61,838 nucleotides of DNA. Origin: Prochlorococcus sp. AG-347-K22 (lineage in GTDB: Bacteria > Cyanobacteriota > Cyanobacteriia > PCC-6307 > Cyanobiaceae). Location: the NCBI GenBank assembly GCA_003281285.1, contig QCCJ01000004.1, forward strand, positions 1 to 61,838, given 5' to 3'. A model generated the notes under the pieces. The model worked only from the letters and a program-made list of their open reading frames with translations. It ran no database searches and was not told where the DNA came from. Of this stretch, positions 16,940 to 25,533 are shown in pieces (the first letter of the stretch is position 1; each line of letters begins with the position of its first letter). A program made the position numbers and the translations under genes.

Positions 16940-19351
16940 TTATTTTATCCACGCAATACTGCAACCAGGTCCACCCTCATTGTTGGCTGCATCTTCAATC
17001 TTATCAACATAATTTAAACCTGATAACCAATTTCTTAGTCCTTTTTTTAATTTCCCTGTTCCAATTCCATGAACAATCCATAGCGGTCCATGAAATTTTC
17101 TAATTTTCTCTTCAATAATTATTTCGGCTTCATGAACTCTTAGTCCTCTTACGTCAATTGTATTTTTACTCGTTCTAATTTTAGAAAAAGAAAAATCTTC
17201 CCTTGTAGACTTGATCTCAATTTTTGACCTTTTGAAATTAGGCTTTTCTCCGTTAATACCTTCAAAGTCATTTGCAGATAATGTGCTTCTGAATGAACCA
17301 CATTTAACTTCATAAAAACCACCTTTTTTATCTAAATCTACAATTTGTCCCGTACTATTAAGACTTTTAATCTTAACAAAATCGCCTACCTTAGGATTCC
17401 ATGATATTGACTTTTCAAATTTTTTTTGAGTTAAATGTTCTTTCTCAATTTCCTTTAATCTTTTTCCAATAATTCTTGTGTCCTCTCCATTAACATTTTT
17501 ATCTCTTAATTTTTTAATTAAATCTATTACCTCTTTTTTTGCGGATACAATATGTTTTGATAATTTAGACCTTTCAATTTCCTGGATTTTTTCAGCATTT
17601 ATTTTTTGATATTCATAATTTCTCTTCAGTTCGTCATGTAATATTTCAGTCCTTGCAATCAGTTCTGCAGCCTCTTCTGCAGAATTTTGTTGTTTAATCC
17701 TCTCTTCCTCAAGTCCTTTAATAATACTGTTAATATTATCAACTTCTTTCGGCTTTAGATAACTTGCAGCTTCATTGAGTATGCTTTCATCGAGACCAAT
17801 TCTCTTTGAAATTGATAAAGCATTACTTCTCCCAGGAATACCCCAGTTAAGTATATATTTTGGCTTCAAAGAATCCTCATCAAAGGCAACTGATACGTTT
17901 TCAAATCTGGAGTCTTTATATTTTAGAGCCTTAATATCTCCATAATGTGTAGTTGCTAAAGTGATATCAGATTTATTTGCAAATTCTTTTAATAAAGCCA
18001 TCGCAAGAGCACTTCCTTCAAGAGGATCTGTACCAGATCCAATCTCATCTAACAAAACGACTGATAATCCTTTCTTATTATCAAGTGAATCTAATATCTC
18101 TTTTATGCGGGATATATGCCCACTGAAGGTAGATAAATTTTCTTCTAATGATTGATTATCTCCTATATCCACATATATATTTGGACAAAAAGGGATAATA
18201 GGATTATTAGTTGAGGGTATCAATAATCCTGCTCTAGCCATAAGTAAAGACAAACCTAAGCCTTTTAAAGCTGCTGTTTTACCTCCAGTATTTGGACCTG
18301 TAATAGCTACAACTTTAATATTTCTATTTATATGAAAATCGATAGCCACTGGGGGAGGAGCTCCTTTTTTCTTATGTTCCCAAATTAATAACGGATGAGA
18401 AAAACCGATTAAAGAAATAATAGGATTTTTCTCAAACATAGGAGTTTTGCCTCCAATCCATTTCGAATATCTTGAACGAGTTAGTGCATTTTCTAATCTC
18501 AATAAAATGGACGCCATTTCAATAAGATTTTCTGAATTATCACTAACAACTTGAGACCATTTCTTTAGTAATTGAAATTCTTCTGCTGTGATCCTAGCCT
18601 CTAAAGAAGCAATCTTATTACCTTTAATTACTACACTTTCAGGCTCAAAATATACTGTATTTCCTGAGGATGAAGAGTCATGAATTATGCCTTTAAATTT
18701 ATCTACATAATTAACTTTGACTGCTAAAACAGGCCTACCATATCGATCTCCAATAGTAGTATCTTGCAAATAAGCTAAATTCTTTTGAATAAATTTCTCA
18801 ACTAATATTTTTCTTTCAAGTTTCTTAGATAATAATTCTTTTCTAAGAATAGATAGTTCATTACTTGCATTGTCTGAAATCCTTCCATTAGATTCAATAC
18901 CTTTTTTAAAAATGGTTTCAATATTCTGATAGTCAATTAAATTTTTTGTAAATGATGAAATATAAGGTCTTTCTTCAAAATCTAATAAGATTTTTTTTAA
19001 ATTTCTTGCTGCAGCTATTGTTTTCGCTATTTCTAACAATTCAGAAGATGAAATTACACCTCCCTTGGAACAAATTTCAAGATTCCTACTAATATCAAAA
19101 ACACCAGAAAAACTAATTGATTTATCTAAATTATTTTCTAGCTCATTTATTTCAACAGTTTCATTCAAAAGTCTTTTAGAGGCTTCATATTCTGAAGGAA
19201 TACCAAAACTTAAAATTGCACGTTTACCCATTTCCGTTGAGGCGAACGAAGATAAATGCGTTTTTAATGAATCCCACTCTAAAAGGCTTATAGATTCTTC
19301 TTCTAAGGTGTTATATGAATATGATTTTTTAGAATAACTTTTCTCTTGCAT
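16940..19351 (-). CDS. mutS2: MutS2 family endonuclease/ribosome-rescue factor
   Basis: MutS2 proteins suppress recombination and, in some bacteria, act on collided ribosomes. I use the ATG at 19351 (803 residues, MQEKSYSK); a TTG at 19369 would overlap the next gene by 4 bases. The N-terminal core has the MutS-like connector and clamp, then Walker A GPNTGGKTAALKGLG (about 335-350), LLDEIGSGTDPLEGSALA (Walker B), and a long coiled coil (about 515-640). The C-terminal Smr nuclease-like domain has IDVRGLRVHEAE and HGIGTGKLKKGL. MutS mismatch-recognition domain I is absent, as expected for MutS2. Confidence 0.95.
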   Translation of the reverse strand: MQEKSYSKKSYSYNTLEEESISLLEWDSLKTHLSSFASTEMGKRAILSFGIPSEYEASKRLLNETVEINELENNLDKSISFSGVFDISRNLEICSKGGVISSSELLEIAKTIAAARNLKKILLDFEERPYISSFTKNLIDYQNIETIFKKGIESNGRISDNASNELSILRKELLSKKLERKILVEKFIQKNLAYLQDTTIGDRYGRPVLAVKVNYVDKFKGIIHDSSSSGNTVYFEPESVVIKGNKIASLEARITAEEFQLLKKWSQVVSDNSENLIEMASILLRLENALTRSRYSKWIGGKTPMFEKNPIISLIGFSHPLLIWEHKKKGAPPPVAIDFHINRNIKVVAITGPNTGGKTAALKGLGLSLLMARAGLLIPSTNNPIIPFCPNIYVDIGDNQSLEENLSTFSGHISRIKEILDSLDNKKGLSVVLLDEIGSGTDPLEGSALAMALLKEFANKSDITLATTHYGDIKALKYKDSRFENVSVAFDEDSLKPKYILNWGIPGRSNALSISKRIGLDESILNEAASYLKPKEVDNINSIIKGLEEERIKQQNSAEEAAELIARTEILHDELKRNYEYQKINAEKIQEIERSKLSKHIVSAKKEVIDLIKKLRDKNVNGEDTRIIGKRLKEIEKEHLTQKKFEKSISWNPKVGDFVKIKSLNSTGQIVDLDKKGGFYEVKCGSFRSTLSANDFEGINGEKPNFKRSKIEIKSTREDFSFSKIRTSKNTIDVRGLRVHEAEIIIEEKIRKFHGPLWIVHGIGTGKLKKGLRNWLSGLNYVDKIEDAANNEGGPGCSIAWIK

Positions 19352-19365
19352 ACAAAAAAAAAGAA

Positions 19366-19752
19366 TCAAACATTCGATTGAATCCCTTCAGGAGGAACAT
19401 AAAGCATCTCGAGCCAGTTTCCTTCAGTATCCTTCATATAAAAAGATGCTGTTCCATCTCTATGTTCATGTAAAGGACCAACTTTTACACCAGAATTCTT
19501 TAAATCATTTTGAATATTTTCCACTTCTTTTTTATTTTCAAAATGAAAAGCAAAGTGTGGTCCAGCAGCTTTGTAGTTAGGGCCTAACAACGCAAGTCCA
19601 TCTTTCCCTTTACCAGCTTCTAAATAAGACCAATCTTTATCGTCCCAAATTAAATTCATACCAAGCTTAATATAAAAAGATTTGGCCCTTTCGAGATTCT
19701 CTACTCTAAGTGCGATGTGACCAATCCTATTTACTTCTTGTGATAACTTCAA
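19366..19752 (-). CDS. Glyoxalase/VOC-fold protein
   Basis: This single-domain VOC (glyoxalase/bleomycin-resistance/dioxygenase) protein of 128 residues shows two beta-alpha-beta-beta modules. The first begins NRIGHIALRVENLERAKSFYIKLG, with His14 as a likely metal ligand. The second begins GPHFAFHFENKKEVENIQ, with DTEGNWLEMLY near the C-terminus supplying a Glu ligand. It could act as lactoylglutathione lyase or another metal-dependent enzyme; the length fits but specificity cannot be told. It lies directly upstream of mutS2 and is probably co-transcribed. Confidence 0.8.
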   Translation of the reverse strand: MKLSQEVNRIGHIALRVENLERAKSFYIKLGMNLIWDDKDWSYLEAGKGKDGLALLGPNYKAAGPHFAFHFENKKEVENIQNDLKNSGVKVGPLHEHRDGTASFYMKDTEGNWLEMLYVPPEGIQSNV

Positions 19753-19814
19753 AACAAAGTATTTAATTTATTATTAATCTAAGAATAAACCAAATTTTTG
19801 TTAATAATGAGTTT

Positions 19815-20816
19815 TTAATTATCCTGCAACCATTGAGATGCATCGCAAGCATGATAAGTGAGTATAAGTTTTGCTCCTGCTCTTTTGAAACTAAGCAACG
19901 TTTCTAAAACAATATCTTTTTCATTAATCCAGTTTTTCATAGCAGCAGACTTTACCATGGAGTACTCCCCACTAACGTTGTATGCAGCTATGGGCTTATT
20001 TGAAAATGTGCTTAGTCTATAAACAATATCCAAATATGAAATTCCTGGTTTTACCATCAAAATATCAGCTCCTTCATACTGATCCAATGCAGATTCAATT
20101 AAAGCCTCTTTAGAATTGGCAGGGTCCATTTGATATGTAGACTTATTGTCTGGAATTATTTTCTTACTATTCTCTCTAGGAGCCGAATCTAGAGCAGTTC
20201 GAAATGGACCATAATAAGCAGATGAATATTTAGCTGTATAACTAATAATACCTACATCACTAAATCCTTCACTATCAAGGGCAGTCCTAATTGCTCCAAC
20301 TCTCCCATCCATCATGTCACTAGGACCAATAAAATCAGCTCCGGCTCTTGCTTGTGTTAAGGCTTGTTTTTTTAAAATTTCGATTGTTTCGTCGTTCAAT
20401 ATCTTTCCAGTTTCATCAACTAATCCGTCATGACCATCACAAGAGTATGGGTCCAAGGCAACATCTGTCATTATTGCCATTTCAGGAATCTCTTTTTTTA
20501 ATATTCGAATAGCTTTAGGTATTAAACCGTCTTCATTAAAACATTCTGCTCCATCTTCAGTCTTTAAGCTATCGTTAATTTTTGGGAAAAGAACCACACA
20601 CCTTATTCCCAATTCCCATGCCCTAGTAACCTCCTTTATTAAGCCATTAATATCCCATCTATAAGTTCCGGGCATTGCTGAAATTTCATCTTTAACATCT
20701 TTTTCATGAATAAATAATGGATATATAAAGTCAGATGCCTTTAGATGGTTTTCTCTAACCATATCTCTAATTGCCTCAGTTCTTCTTAATCTTCTAGGAC
20801 GCATAATCAAATTCAT
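19815..20816 (-). CDS. hemB: Delta-aminolevulinic acid dehydratase (porphobilinogen synthase)
   Basis: HemB joins two 5-aminolevulinate molecules to porphobilinogen, feeding both haem and divinyl-chlorophyll synthesis. The 333-residue protein has RPRRLRRTEAIRDMVRE at the N-terminus, PLFIHE, the DVALDPYSCDGHDGL metal region, GADFIGPSDMMDGRVGAIR with a later YTAKYSSAYYGPFR (active-site Lys), and MVKPGISYLD (second Schiff-base Lys). The region corresponding to the zinc-cysteine cluster (DPYSCDGHDG) keeps just one Cys, consistent with the magnesium-type plant/cyanobacterial enzymes. This is a key tetrapyrrole gene. Confidence 0.97.
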   Translation of the reverse strand: MNLIMRPRRLRRTEAIRDMVRENHLKASDFIYPLFIHEKDVKDEISAMPGTYRWDINGLIKEVTRAWELGIRCVVLFPKINDSLKTEDGAECFNEDGLIPKAIRILKKEIPEMAIMTDVALDPYSCDGHDGLVDETGKILNDETIEILKKQALTQARAGADFIGPSDMMDGRVGAIRTALDSEGFSDVGIISYTAKYSSAYYGPFRTALDSAPRENSKKIIPDNKSTYQMDPANSKEALIESALDQYEGADILMVKPGISYLDIVYRLSTFSNKPIAAYNVSGEYSMVKSAAMKNWINEKDIVLETLLSFKRAGAKLILTYHACDASQWLQDN

Positions 20817-21026
20817 TTGAATATTATTTAAATTGAAAAATATTTATTTAATACATTAATCGCTTGCGTCGCACATAAATCAATCAGAGACTACTTTTGT
20901 TCAGGAAAATTAACTAAAATTTATCTAAAAAGAGAAAAAAAAGTTACAAAAATATTTTGCACAAACTTCATTTTTCACAAATTTACGTCATAAAGAGATA
21001 ATATCTTTTAGTTAAGTATTTATTTT

Positions 21027-21042
21027 AAGGAGAGTATCTTTG
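21027..21042 (+). promoter_or_regulatory. Strong Shine-Dalgarno sequence before a TTG start (SulP gene)
   Basis: AAGGAG at 21027-21032 sits 7 bases before the TTG at 21040. This fixes TTG as the start of the transporter, since the frame has no nearby ATG. The 223-base gap upstream (20817-21039) is AT-rich, and I see no clear operator in it. Confidence 0.75.
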
Positions 21043-22692
21043 AAAATAATTAATGGATTTCATCTAAAGAATGTAAGAGGCGATATTCTCGGAGGGATCA
21101 CAGCCGCAGTGGTGGCTTTGCCTCTCGCTCTTGCTTTTGGTAATGCAGCTTTAGGACCTGGCGGAGCAATTTATGGACTATATGGGGCAGTAGTAGTTGG
21201 TTTTTTAGCAGCACTATTCGGGGGAACACCTGCTCAAGTTAGTGGGCCTACCGGTCCTATGAGTGTAACTGTTGCTGGCGTAGTAGCAGGCTTAGCAGCA
21301 GTGGGAGTTCCAAGAGATCTGACTGCAGGTCAAATTTTACCTTTAGTGATGGCAGCTGTAGTAATTGGGGGCTTACTGCAAATATTATTTGGGATTTTAA
21401 AACTAGGTAAATATATTACTTTAGTTCCATATTCTGTTGTTTCAGGATTTATGTCTGGTATTGGAGTAATAATTATTGCACTGCAGATTGGTCCATTATT
21501 AGGAATTAGCACTCGTGGTGGAGTAGTCGAATCATTATCTACTGTATTTTCAAATTTCCAGCCAAACGGCGCTGCTATTGGAGTAGCAATAATGACGCTA
21601 GGTATTGTATTTCTTACTCCTAGAAAAATAAGTCAGTGGGTTCCTTCTCCTCTCTTAGCACTATTGATAGTAACGCCTATATCAATTTTAATTTTTGGAG
21701 ATGGAGCCATTGATAGAATTGGAGAAATTCCAAGGGGAGTTCCATCTTTAAATTTCCCAAGTTTTAATCAATATTTTCCAATTATTTTTAAGGCAGGATT
21801 AGTCCTCGCAGTGCTTGGTGCAATTGACTCCCTACTAACATCTCTAGTAGCAGACAATATATCTCAAACAAAACATAATTCTGATAGAGAACTTATTGGT
21901 CAAGGAATAGGAAATGCTGTAGCAGGTCTATTTTCAGGTTTACCCGGAGCCGGAGCGACAATGAGAACAGTTATTAATGTTAAATCTGGAGGATCCACTC
22001 CCATTTCTGGTATGGTTCATTCAGTTGTCTTGTTGATAGTTTTAGTTGGCGCAGGTCCTTTAGCTGAGCAAATACCAACTGCCTTGCTAGCAGGAATTCT
22101 TATAAAAGTTGGTCTAGATATTATTGATTGGGGGTTCTTGAGGAGGGCTCACAAATTATCTTTAAAAACTGCAGTTGTAATGTACGGCGTACTCCTAATG
22201 ACTGTTTTTTGGGATTTAATTTGGGCAGTTTTAGTTGGTGTATTCATAGCCAATATGCTCACAATTGATTCAATAACCGAAACTCAACTAGAAGGCATGG
22301 ATGAGGATAATCCTTTATCAAAAGATGATCATGCTAAAAATGCATTACCTGCTGATGAAAAAGCACTATTAGATAGATGTTCAGGTGAAGTAATGTTATT
22401 TAGACTTAAAGGACCACTAAGTTTTGGAGCAGCTAAAGGTATATCTGAGAGGATGATGCTAGTAAGAAACTACAAGGTTTTGATATTAGATATCACTGAT
22501 GTACCGAGACTTGGAGTGACGGCGACTCTCGCAATTGAGGATATGATGCAAGAAGCAAAAAATAATTCCAGAAAAGCATTTGTTGCTGGGGCAAATGAAA
22601 AAGTAAAGGATAGATTAGCTAAGTTTGGAGTTGAAGGCATCATTGAGACAAGAAAAGAAGCTTTAGAAACCGCTTTAAATGAAATAGCCTAA
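21040..22692 (+). CDS. bicA: SulP-family anion transporter, probable BicA-type Na+/bicarbonate symporter
   Basis: This 550-residue inner-membrane transporter has the SulP fold: about 11-14 hydrophobic spans (GGITAAVVALPLALAFGNAAL, QVSGPTGPMSVTVAGVVAG, LVPYSVVSGFMSGIGVIII and others). A cytosolic STAS domain covers about residues 440-550 (GEVMLFRLKGPLSFGAAKG, ILDITDVPRLGVTATLAIEDM). It is followed in the same direction by sbtA and sbtB at gaps of 6 and 4 bases, a context that makes bicarbonate the likeliest substrate rather than sulfate. The start is TTG with a strong ribosome-binding site. Confidence 0.85.
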   Translation: MKIINGFHLKNVRGDILGGITAAVVALPLALAFGNAALGPGGAIYGLYGAVVVGFLAALFGGTPAQVSGPTGPMSVTVAGVVAGLAAVGVPRDLTAGQILPLVMAAVVIGGLLQILFGILKLGKYITLVPYSVVSGFMSGIGVIIIALQIGPLLGISTRGGVVESLSTVFSNFQPNGAAIGVAIMTLGIVFLTPRKISQWVPSPLLALLIVTPISILIFGDGAIDRIGEIPRGVPSLNFPSFNQYFPIIFKAGLVLAVLGAIDSLLTSLVADNISQTKHNSDRELIGQGIGNAVAGLFSGLPGAGATMRTVINVKSGGSTPISGMVHSVVLLIVLVGAGPLAEQIPTALLAGILIKVGLDIIDWGFLRRAHKLSLKTAVVMYGVLLMTVFWDLIWAVLVGVFIANMLTIDSITETQLEGMDEDNPLSKDDHAKNALPADEKALLDRCSGEVMLFRLKGPLSFGAAKGISERMMLVRNYKVLILDITDVPRLGVTATLAIEDMMQEAKNNSRKAFVAGANEKVKDRLAKFGVEGIIETRKEALETALNEIA

Positions 22693-22698
22693 TAACTT

Positions 22699-23697
22699 AT
22701 GGAAATAAGTCCAATTCTGCAAAATGTATTAGCCCCGCCAGTTCTTTTCTTTTTAATTGGAGCAATATCAGTACTCTTTAAATCTGATTTAGAAATACCA
22801 GCTCCATTACCTAAACTCTTCTCCTTATATCTTCTTCTAGCTATTGGTTTTAAAGGAGGTATAGAGATACAGAAAAGTGGGTTTACTGATCAAGTATTGC
22901 CGACTTTAAGTGCTGCAATAATTATGTCACTAGTAATCCCTCTGATTGGATTCTTAATTTTAAGATTTAAGTTTGATGTCTTTAATTCAGCCGCAATAGC
23001 AGCAGCATACGGCTCAATAAGTGCTGTTACATTTATTTCTGCAGAAAGTTTTTTAGAAAGTCAAAAAATAGCTTTTGATGGGTTTATGGTTGGCGCCTTA
23101 GCTTTAATGGAGTCTCCTGCCATCATTGTTGGTTTATTACTTGTAAAATTTGCAGCTCCACAAAATAGACCAAAATCAAGAAAAATGCATTTAAGCGCAA
23201 TATTACATGAATCCCTTTTGAATGGATCAGTTTATTTATTGCTTTCAAGTTTAATTGTGGGATTTCTTACTGCTTCCAGTAATCCCTCAGGGATTACAAA
23301 AATGGAGCCTTTTACCGGACAATTATTCTATGGAGCAGAATGCTTTTTCTTGTTAGATATGGGAATAGTCGCTGCTCAAAGATTACCAAGACTAAAGAAT
23401 GCGGGTTCGTTCTTGATTGGCTTTGCAATTTTTATGCCTTTATTTAATGCATTTATTGGTGTTTTCGTTGCAAGATTTTTATCTTTAGGACCTGGCAACG
23501 CCCTTTTATTTGTGGTTCTATGTGCAAGCGCCTCTTATTTAGCAGTTCCTGCAGCGATGAGGATGACAGTTCCAGAGGCTAAATCTAGTTATTATATTTC
23601 AACTACACTGGGTCTAACTTTCCCATTCAATATAGTTCTAGGCATTCCCATATATATGAGTTTAGTAAATACTATTATCCCACTTTCCCCTCTATAA
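22699..23697 (+). CDS. sbtA: Sodium-dependent bicarbonate transporter SbtA
   Basis: SbtA is a high-affinity Na+-dependent bicarbonate transporter of the inner membrane, part of the CO2-concentrating mechanism. The 332-residue protein has about ten hydrophobic spans in two repeats, with characteristic stretches LLLAIGFKGGIEIQKSG (about residues 46-62), AAIAAAYGSISAVTFISAE (about 96-114), GALALMESPAIIVGL, and the C-terminal VVLCASASYLAVPAAMRMTVPEA. A cytosolic loop (PQNRPKSRKMH) divides the halves. It is in an operon-like array between bicA and sbtB. Confidence 0.92.
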   Translation: MEISPILQNVLAPPVLFFLIGAISVLFKSDLEIPAPLPKLFSLYLLLAIGFKGGIEIQKSGFTDQVLPTLSAAIIMSLVIPLIGFLILRFKFDVFNSAAIAAAYGSISAVTFISAESFLESQKIAFDGFMVGALALMESPAIIVGLLLVKFAAPQNRPKSRKMHLSAILHESLLNGSVYLLLSSLIVGFLTASSNPSGITKMEPFTGQLFYGAECFFLLDMGIVAAQRLPRLKNAGSFLIGFAIFMPLFNAFIGVFVARFLSLGPGNALLFVVLCASASYLAVPAAMRMTVPEAKSSYYISTTLGLTFPFNIVLGIPIYMSLVNTIIPLSPL

Positions 23698-23701
23698 AAA
23701 A

Positions 23702-23983
23702 ATGAAAAGATTAGACTTGATATTTAGTGAAAGAGAACTAGACGCAATCATTAAAACATTAGAAAAAGCTAATGTTCCTGGATATACAGTTATGAAACAC
23801 GCCACAGGCAGAGGGCCTGAAAGAGTTGTTACTGAAGATATGGAATTTACTGGATATGGATCAAATGCTCATGTAATTGTTTTTTGTGAGCAAGAATTAA
23901 TAGATAAAATGAGAGATAACATCAGGGACGATTTAAGTTACTACGGAGGAGTCGCTTATATTTCTGAAGCAACACCCCTTTAA
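23702..23983 (+). CDS. sbtB: PII-like regulator SbtB of the bicarbonate transporter
   Basis: SbtB is a trimeric PII-like protein that binds adenine nucleotides and controls SbtA. The 93-residue product has a ferredoxin-like fold pattern (RLDLIFSERELDAIIKTLEKANVPGYTVMKHATGRG, with the T-loop region GPERVVTEDMEFTGYGSNAHVIVFCEQEL). It ends at SYYGGVAYISEATPL and lacks the C-terminal CGPxGC extension known from some other SbtB proteins (which are about 110 residues), so redox control via that motif is unlikely. It starts 4 bases after the sbtA stop. Confidence 0.85.
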   Translation: MKRLDLIFSERELDAIIKTLEKANVPGYTVMKHATGRGPERVVTEDMEFTGYGSNAHVIVFCEQELIDKMRDNIRDDLSYYGGVAYISEATPL

Positions 23984-24005
23984 ATTAAAGAAGAAATATT
24001 TATTT

Positions 24006-24962
24006 TTAAGAATGAATCCAATCAACTCTTATATTTTTTCTACTATTTAAATATCTATCAATTGACATCGCGGCAATACATCCATCAGAAGCAGCAACAA
24101 CTGCTTGCTTAAATGGTGTATTTCTTATATCTCCAATAGCCCATACTCCATCAGAGTTTGTAGACATAAAGTCATCCACAATAACTCCTCCGTCTTCTTT
24201 TAAAGCAATTTGATCCCCTAAGAAATCAGTAATAGGCTTTGAACCACTCATATAGACAAAGACTCCATCTAAATTTAAATTGATAGGATTTTCGTCTTGC
24301 TTATTTTTTACAACAACCCCATTAACACCCATATCATCACCTAATATTTCCAATAATCTTGTTCTACTCCAATGTTTTATATTTGAACTATCCATCAATT
24401 CCATAGCTTCTTCATTATCTGATTTTGGATCACTTGATGTAATCCAATGCACAGTTGATGCAAACTTAGTTAAAACAGTTGCCTCTTCAATTGCCTCCTT
24501 GTTCACTCCAACAACGGCAACTTCTCTATTTTTATAAAAAGCCCCATCGCACGTAGCACAATAACTTACTCCTTTGCCAAGGAAATCTGCTTCGCCCTTA
24601 AATGATGCAGGCCTACCCATAGCTCCACTTGCAAGTACAAGTGCTTTAGCTTTGAAAGTACCTTCGGGTGTATAGACCATTTTCCATTCTCCACTAGTGT
24701 CTATTCCAAACACTTGTGCTCTCCGATAGTCTGTGCCGTATTGAACAGCCTGTTCTCTCATTAGAGTAAGTAATTTGTCCCCACTTATATCAACCGGAAC
24801 ACCTGGATAATTAGCTATTTGATGTGTTATTGCTAAGGCACCAACAGATGGATTTTTATCTAAAATTACTGTCTTTAAGTTTGAACGAGATGTATAAAGG
24901 GCGCAAGTACATCCGGCCGGACCTCCTCCGATAATAACTACATCTGACTCAATGATTTCCAA
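24006..24962 (-). CDS. Thioredoxin-reductase-like flavoprotein without NADPH-binding motifs (DDOR/FTR-like)
   Basis: This 318-residue FAD flavoprotein has the TrxB architecture. The FAD entry motif is GGGPAGCTCALYTSR (residues 12-26), the redox pair is CATC (135-138) in SYCATCDGAFY, and a C-terminal FAD motif GVWAIGDIRN follows. But the NADPH domain is altered. In place of GGGxxA it has VGVNKEA (151-157), and where HRRxxxR should bind the 2'-phosphate it has HWITSSDPK. The C-terminus ends VDWIHS. This matches pyridine-nucleotide-independent thioredoxin reductase-like proteins (ferredoxin- or diflavin-linked) reported from some cyanobacteria, which is family knowledge. True partner and donor are unknown. 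Confidence 0.8.
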   Translation of the reverse strand: MEIIESDVVIIGGGPAGCTCALYTSRSNLKTVILDKNPSVGALAITHQIANYPGVPVDISGDKLLTLMREQAVQYGTDYRRAQVFGIDTSGEWKMVYTPEGTFKAKALVLASGAMGRPASFKGEADFLGKGVSYCATCDGAFYKNREVAVVGVNKEAIEEATVLTKFASTVHWITSSDPKSDNEEAMELMDSSNIKHWSRTRLLEILGDDMGVNGVVVKNKQDENPINLNLDGVFVYMSGSKPITDFLGDQIALKEDGGVIVDDFMSTNSDGVWAIGDIRNTPFKQAVVAASDGCIAAMSIDRYLNSRKNIRVDWIHS

Positions 24963-25132
24963 TGTAATAAAACTCCTTTTTAGTAGTTAATTAGATGAGC
25001 TTTTGGTTAGAAGATATCTTTAATGTAAATACCTAACCTTGTATATAGATATAAGTTAAAAGAAAAAAAAGAAAAAAGCATAATATAGAAACAAACTTAC
25101 ATAGGAAAAAATAAAAAATTAATTATCAAAAT

Positions 25133-25180
25133 GAACAGTTACGTGAAATGTTCTGTATTGATCTATTATTAAATTAGATC
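25133..25180. repeat. Two inverted repeats in the divergent promoter region at 25133-25180
   Basis: GAACA (25133-25137) and TGTTC (25149-25153) form an inverted repeat with an 11-base spacer. Seven bases later GATCTA (25160-25165) and TAGATC (25175-25180) form another with a 9-base spacer. They lie in the 253-base gap between the flavoprotein (reverse) and the 105-residue gene (forward). Such dyads could be operator sites or short stem-loops; no regulator is recognised. The remainder of the gap is AT-rich without a further feature. Confidence 0.35.
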
Positions 25181-25215
25181 GAAAAATCAATTGCAGTAGA
25201 AACACTATATTTTTC

Positions 25216-25533
25216 ATGACCAACTCTGACTACCTTTTAAAAGCTGCTGTTAAAAAAGTAACCGAGAAATTAAACGAGATATTGGTTGAGAAAATTGAAG
25301 AAGCAACAAATATCGCTCAGGATGTCCCAGAAATTCTCAAAAAAGAATTTGATAGTTTGAAAGAATCCATAATCGAAGAAGCCTCAAGAATGGAGAAAGC
25401 CGAAAATATTCAAGAAAATGAGTCCACAAATACTTATGAAGATTCCAAAATAAAAAAAGCTTTAAATGAAATTGAAGGTATCAATGTGCAAATTGATCTC
25501 TTTAATAAAACAATCAATAATCAAATTAAATGA
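25216..25533 (+). CDS. Small helical conserved protein, unknown function
   Basis: This 105-residue, acidic, almost wholly helical protein reads DYLLKAAVKKVTEKLNEILVEK at its N-terminus and then IAQDVPEILKKEFDSLKESI, with heptad-like hydrophobics suggesting a coiled coil. Its TGA overlaps the ATG of the ABC1-kinase gene (ATGA, 4 bases), so the two are likely translationally coupled and perhaps functionally linked. I see no signal peptide, and no named family is recognised. Confidence 0.78.
   Translation: MTNSDYLLKAAVKKVTEKLNEILVEKIEEATNIAQDVPEILKKEFDSLKESIIEEASRMEKAENIQENESTNTYEDSKIKKALNEIEGINVQIDLFNKTINNQIK

Noticed and set aside
24999..25040. 13-codon ORF (MSFWLEDIFNVNT) near 24995-25035
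   Set aside because: Too short and without a ribosome-binding site; chance frame in an AT-rich gap.
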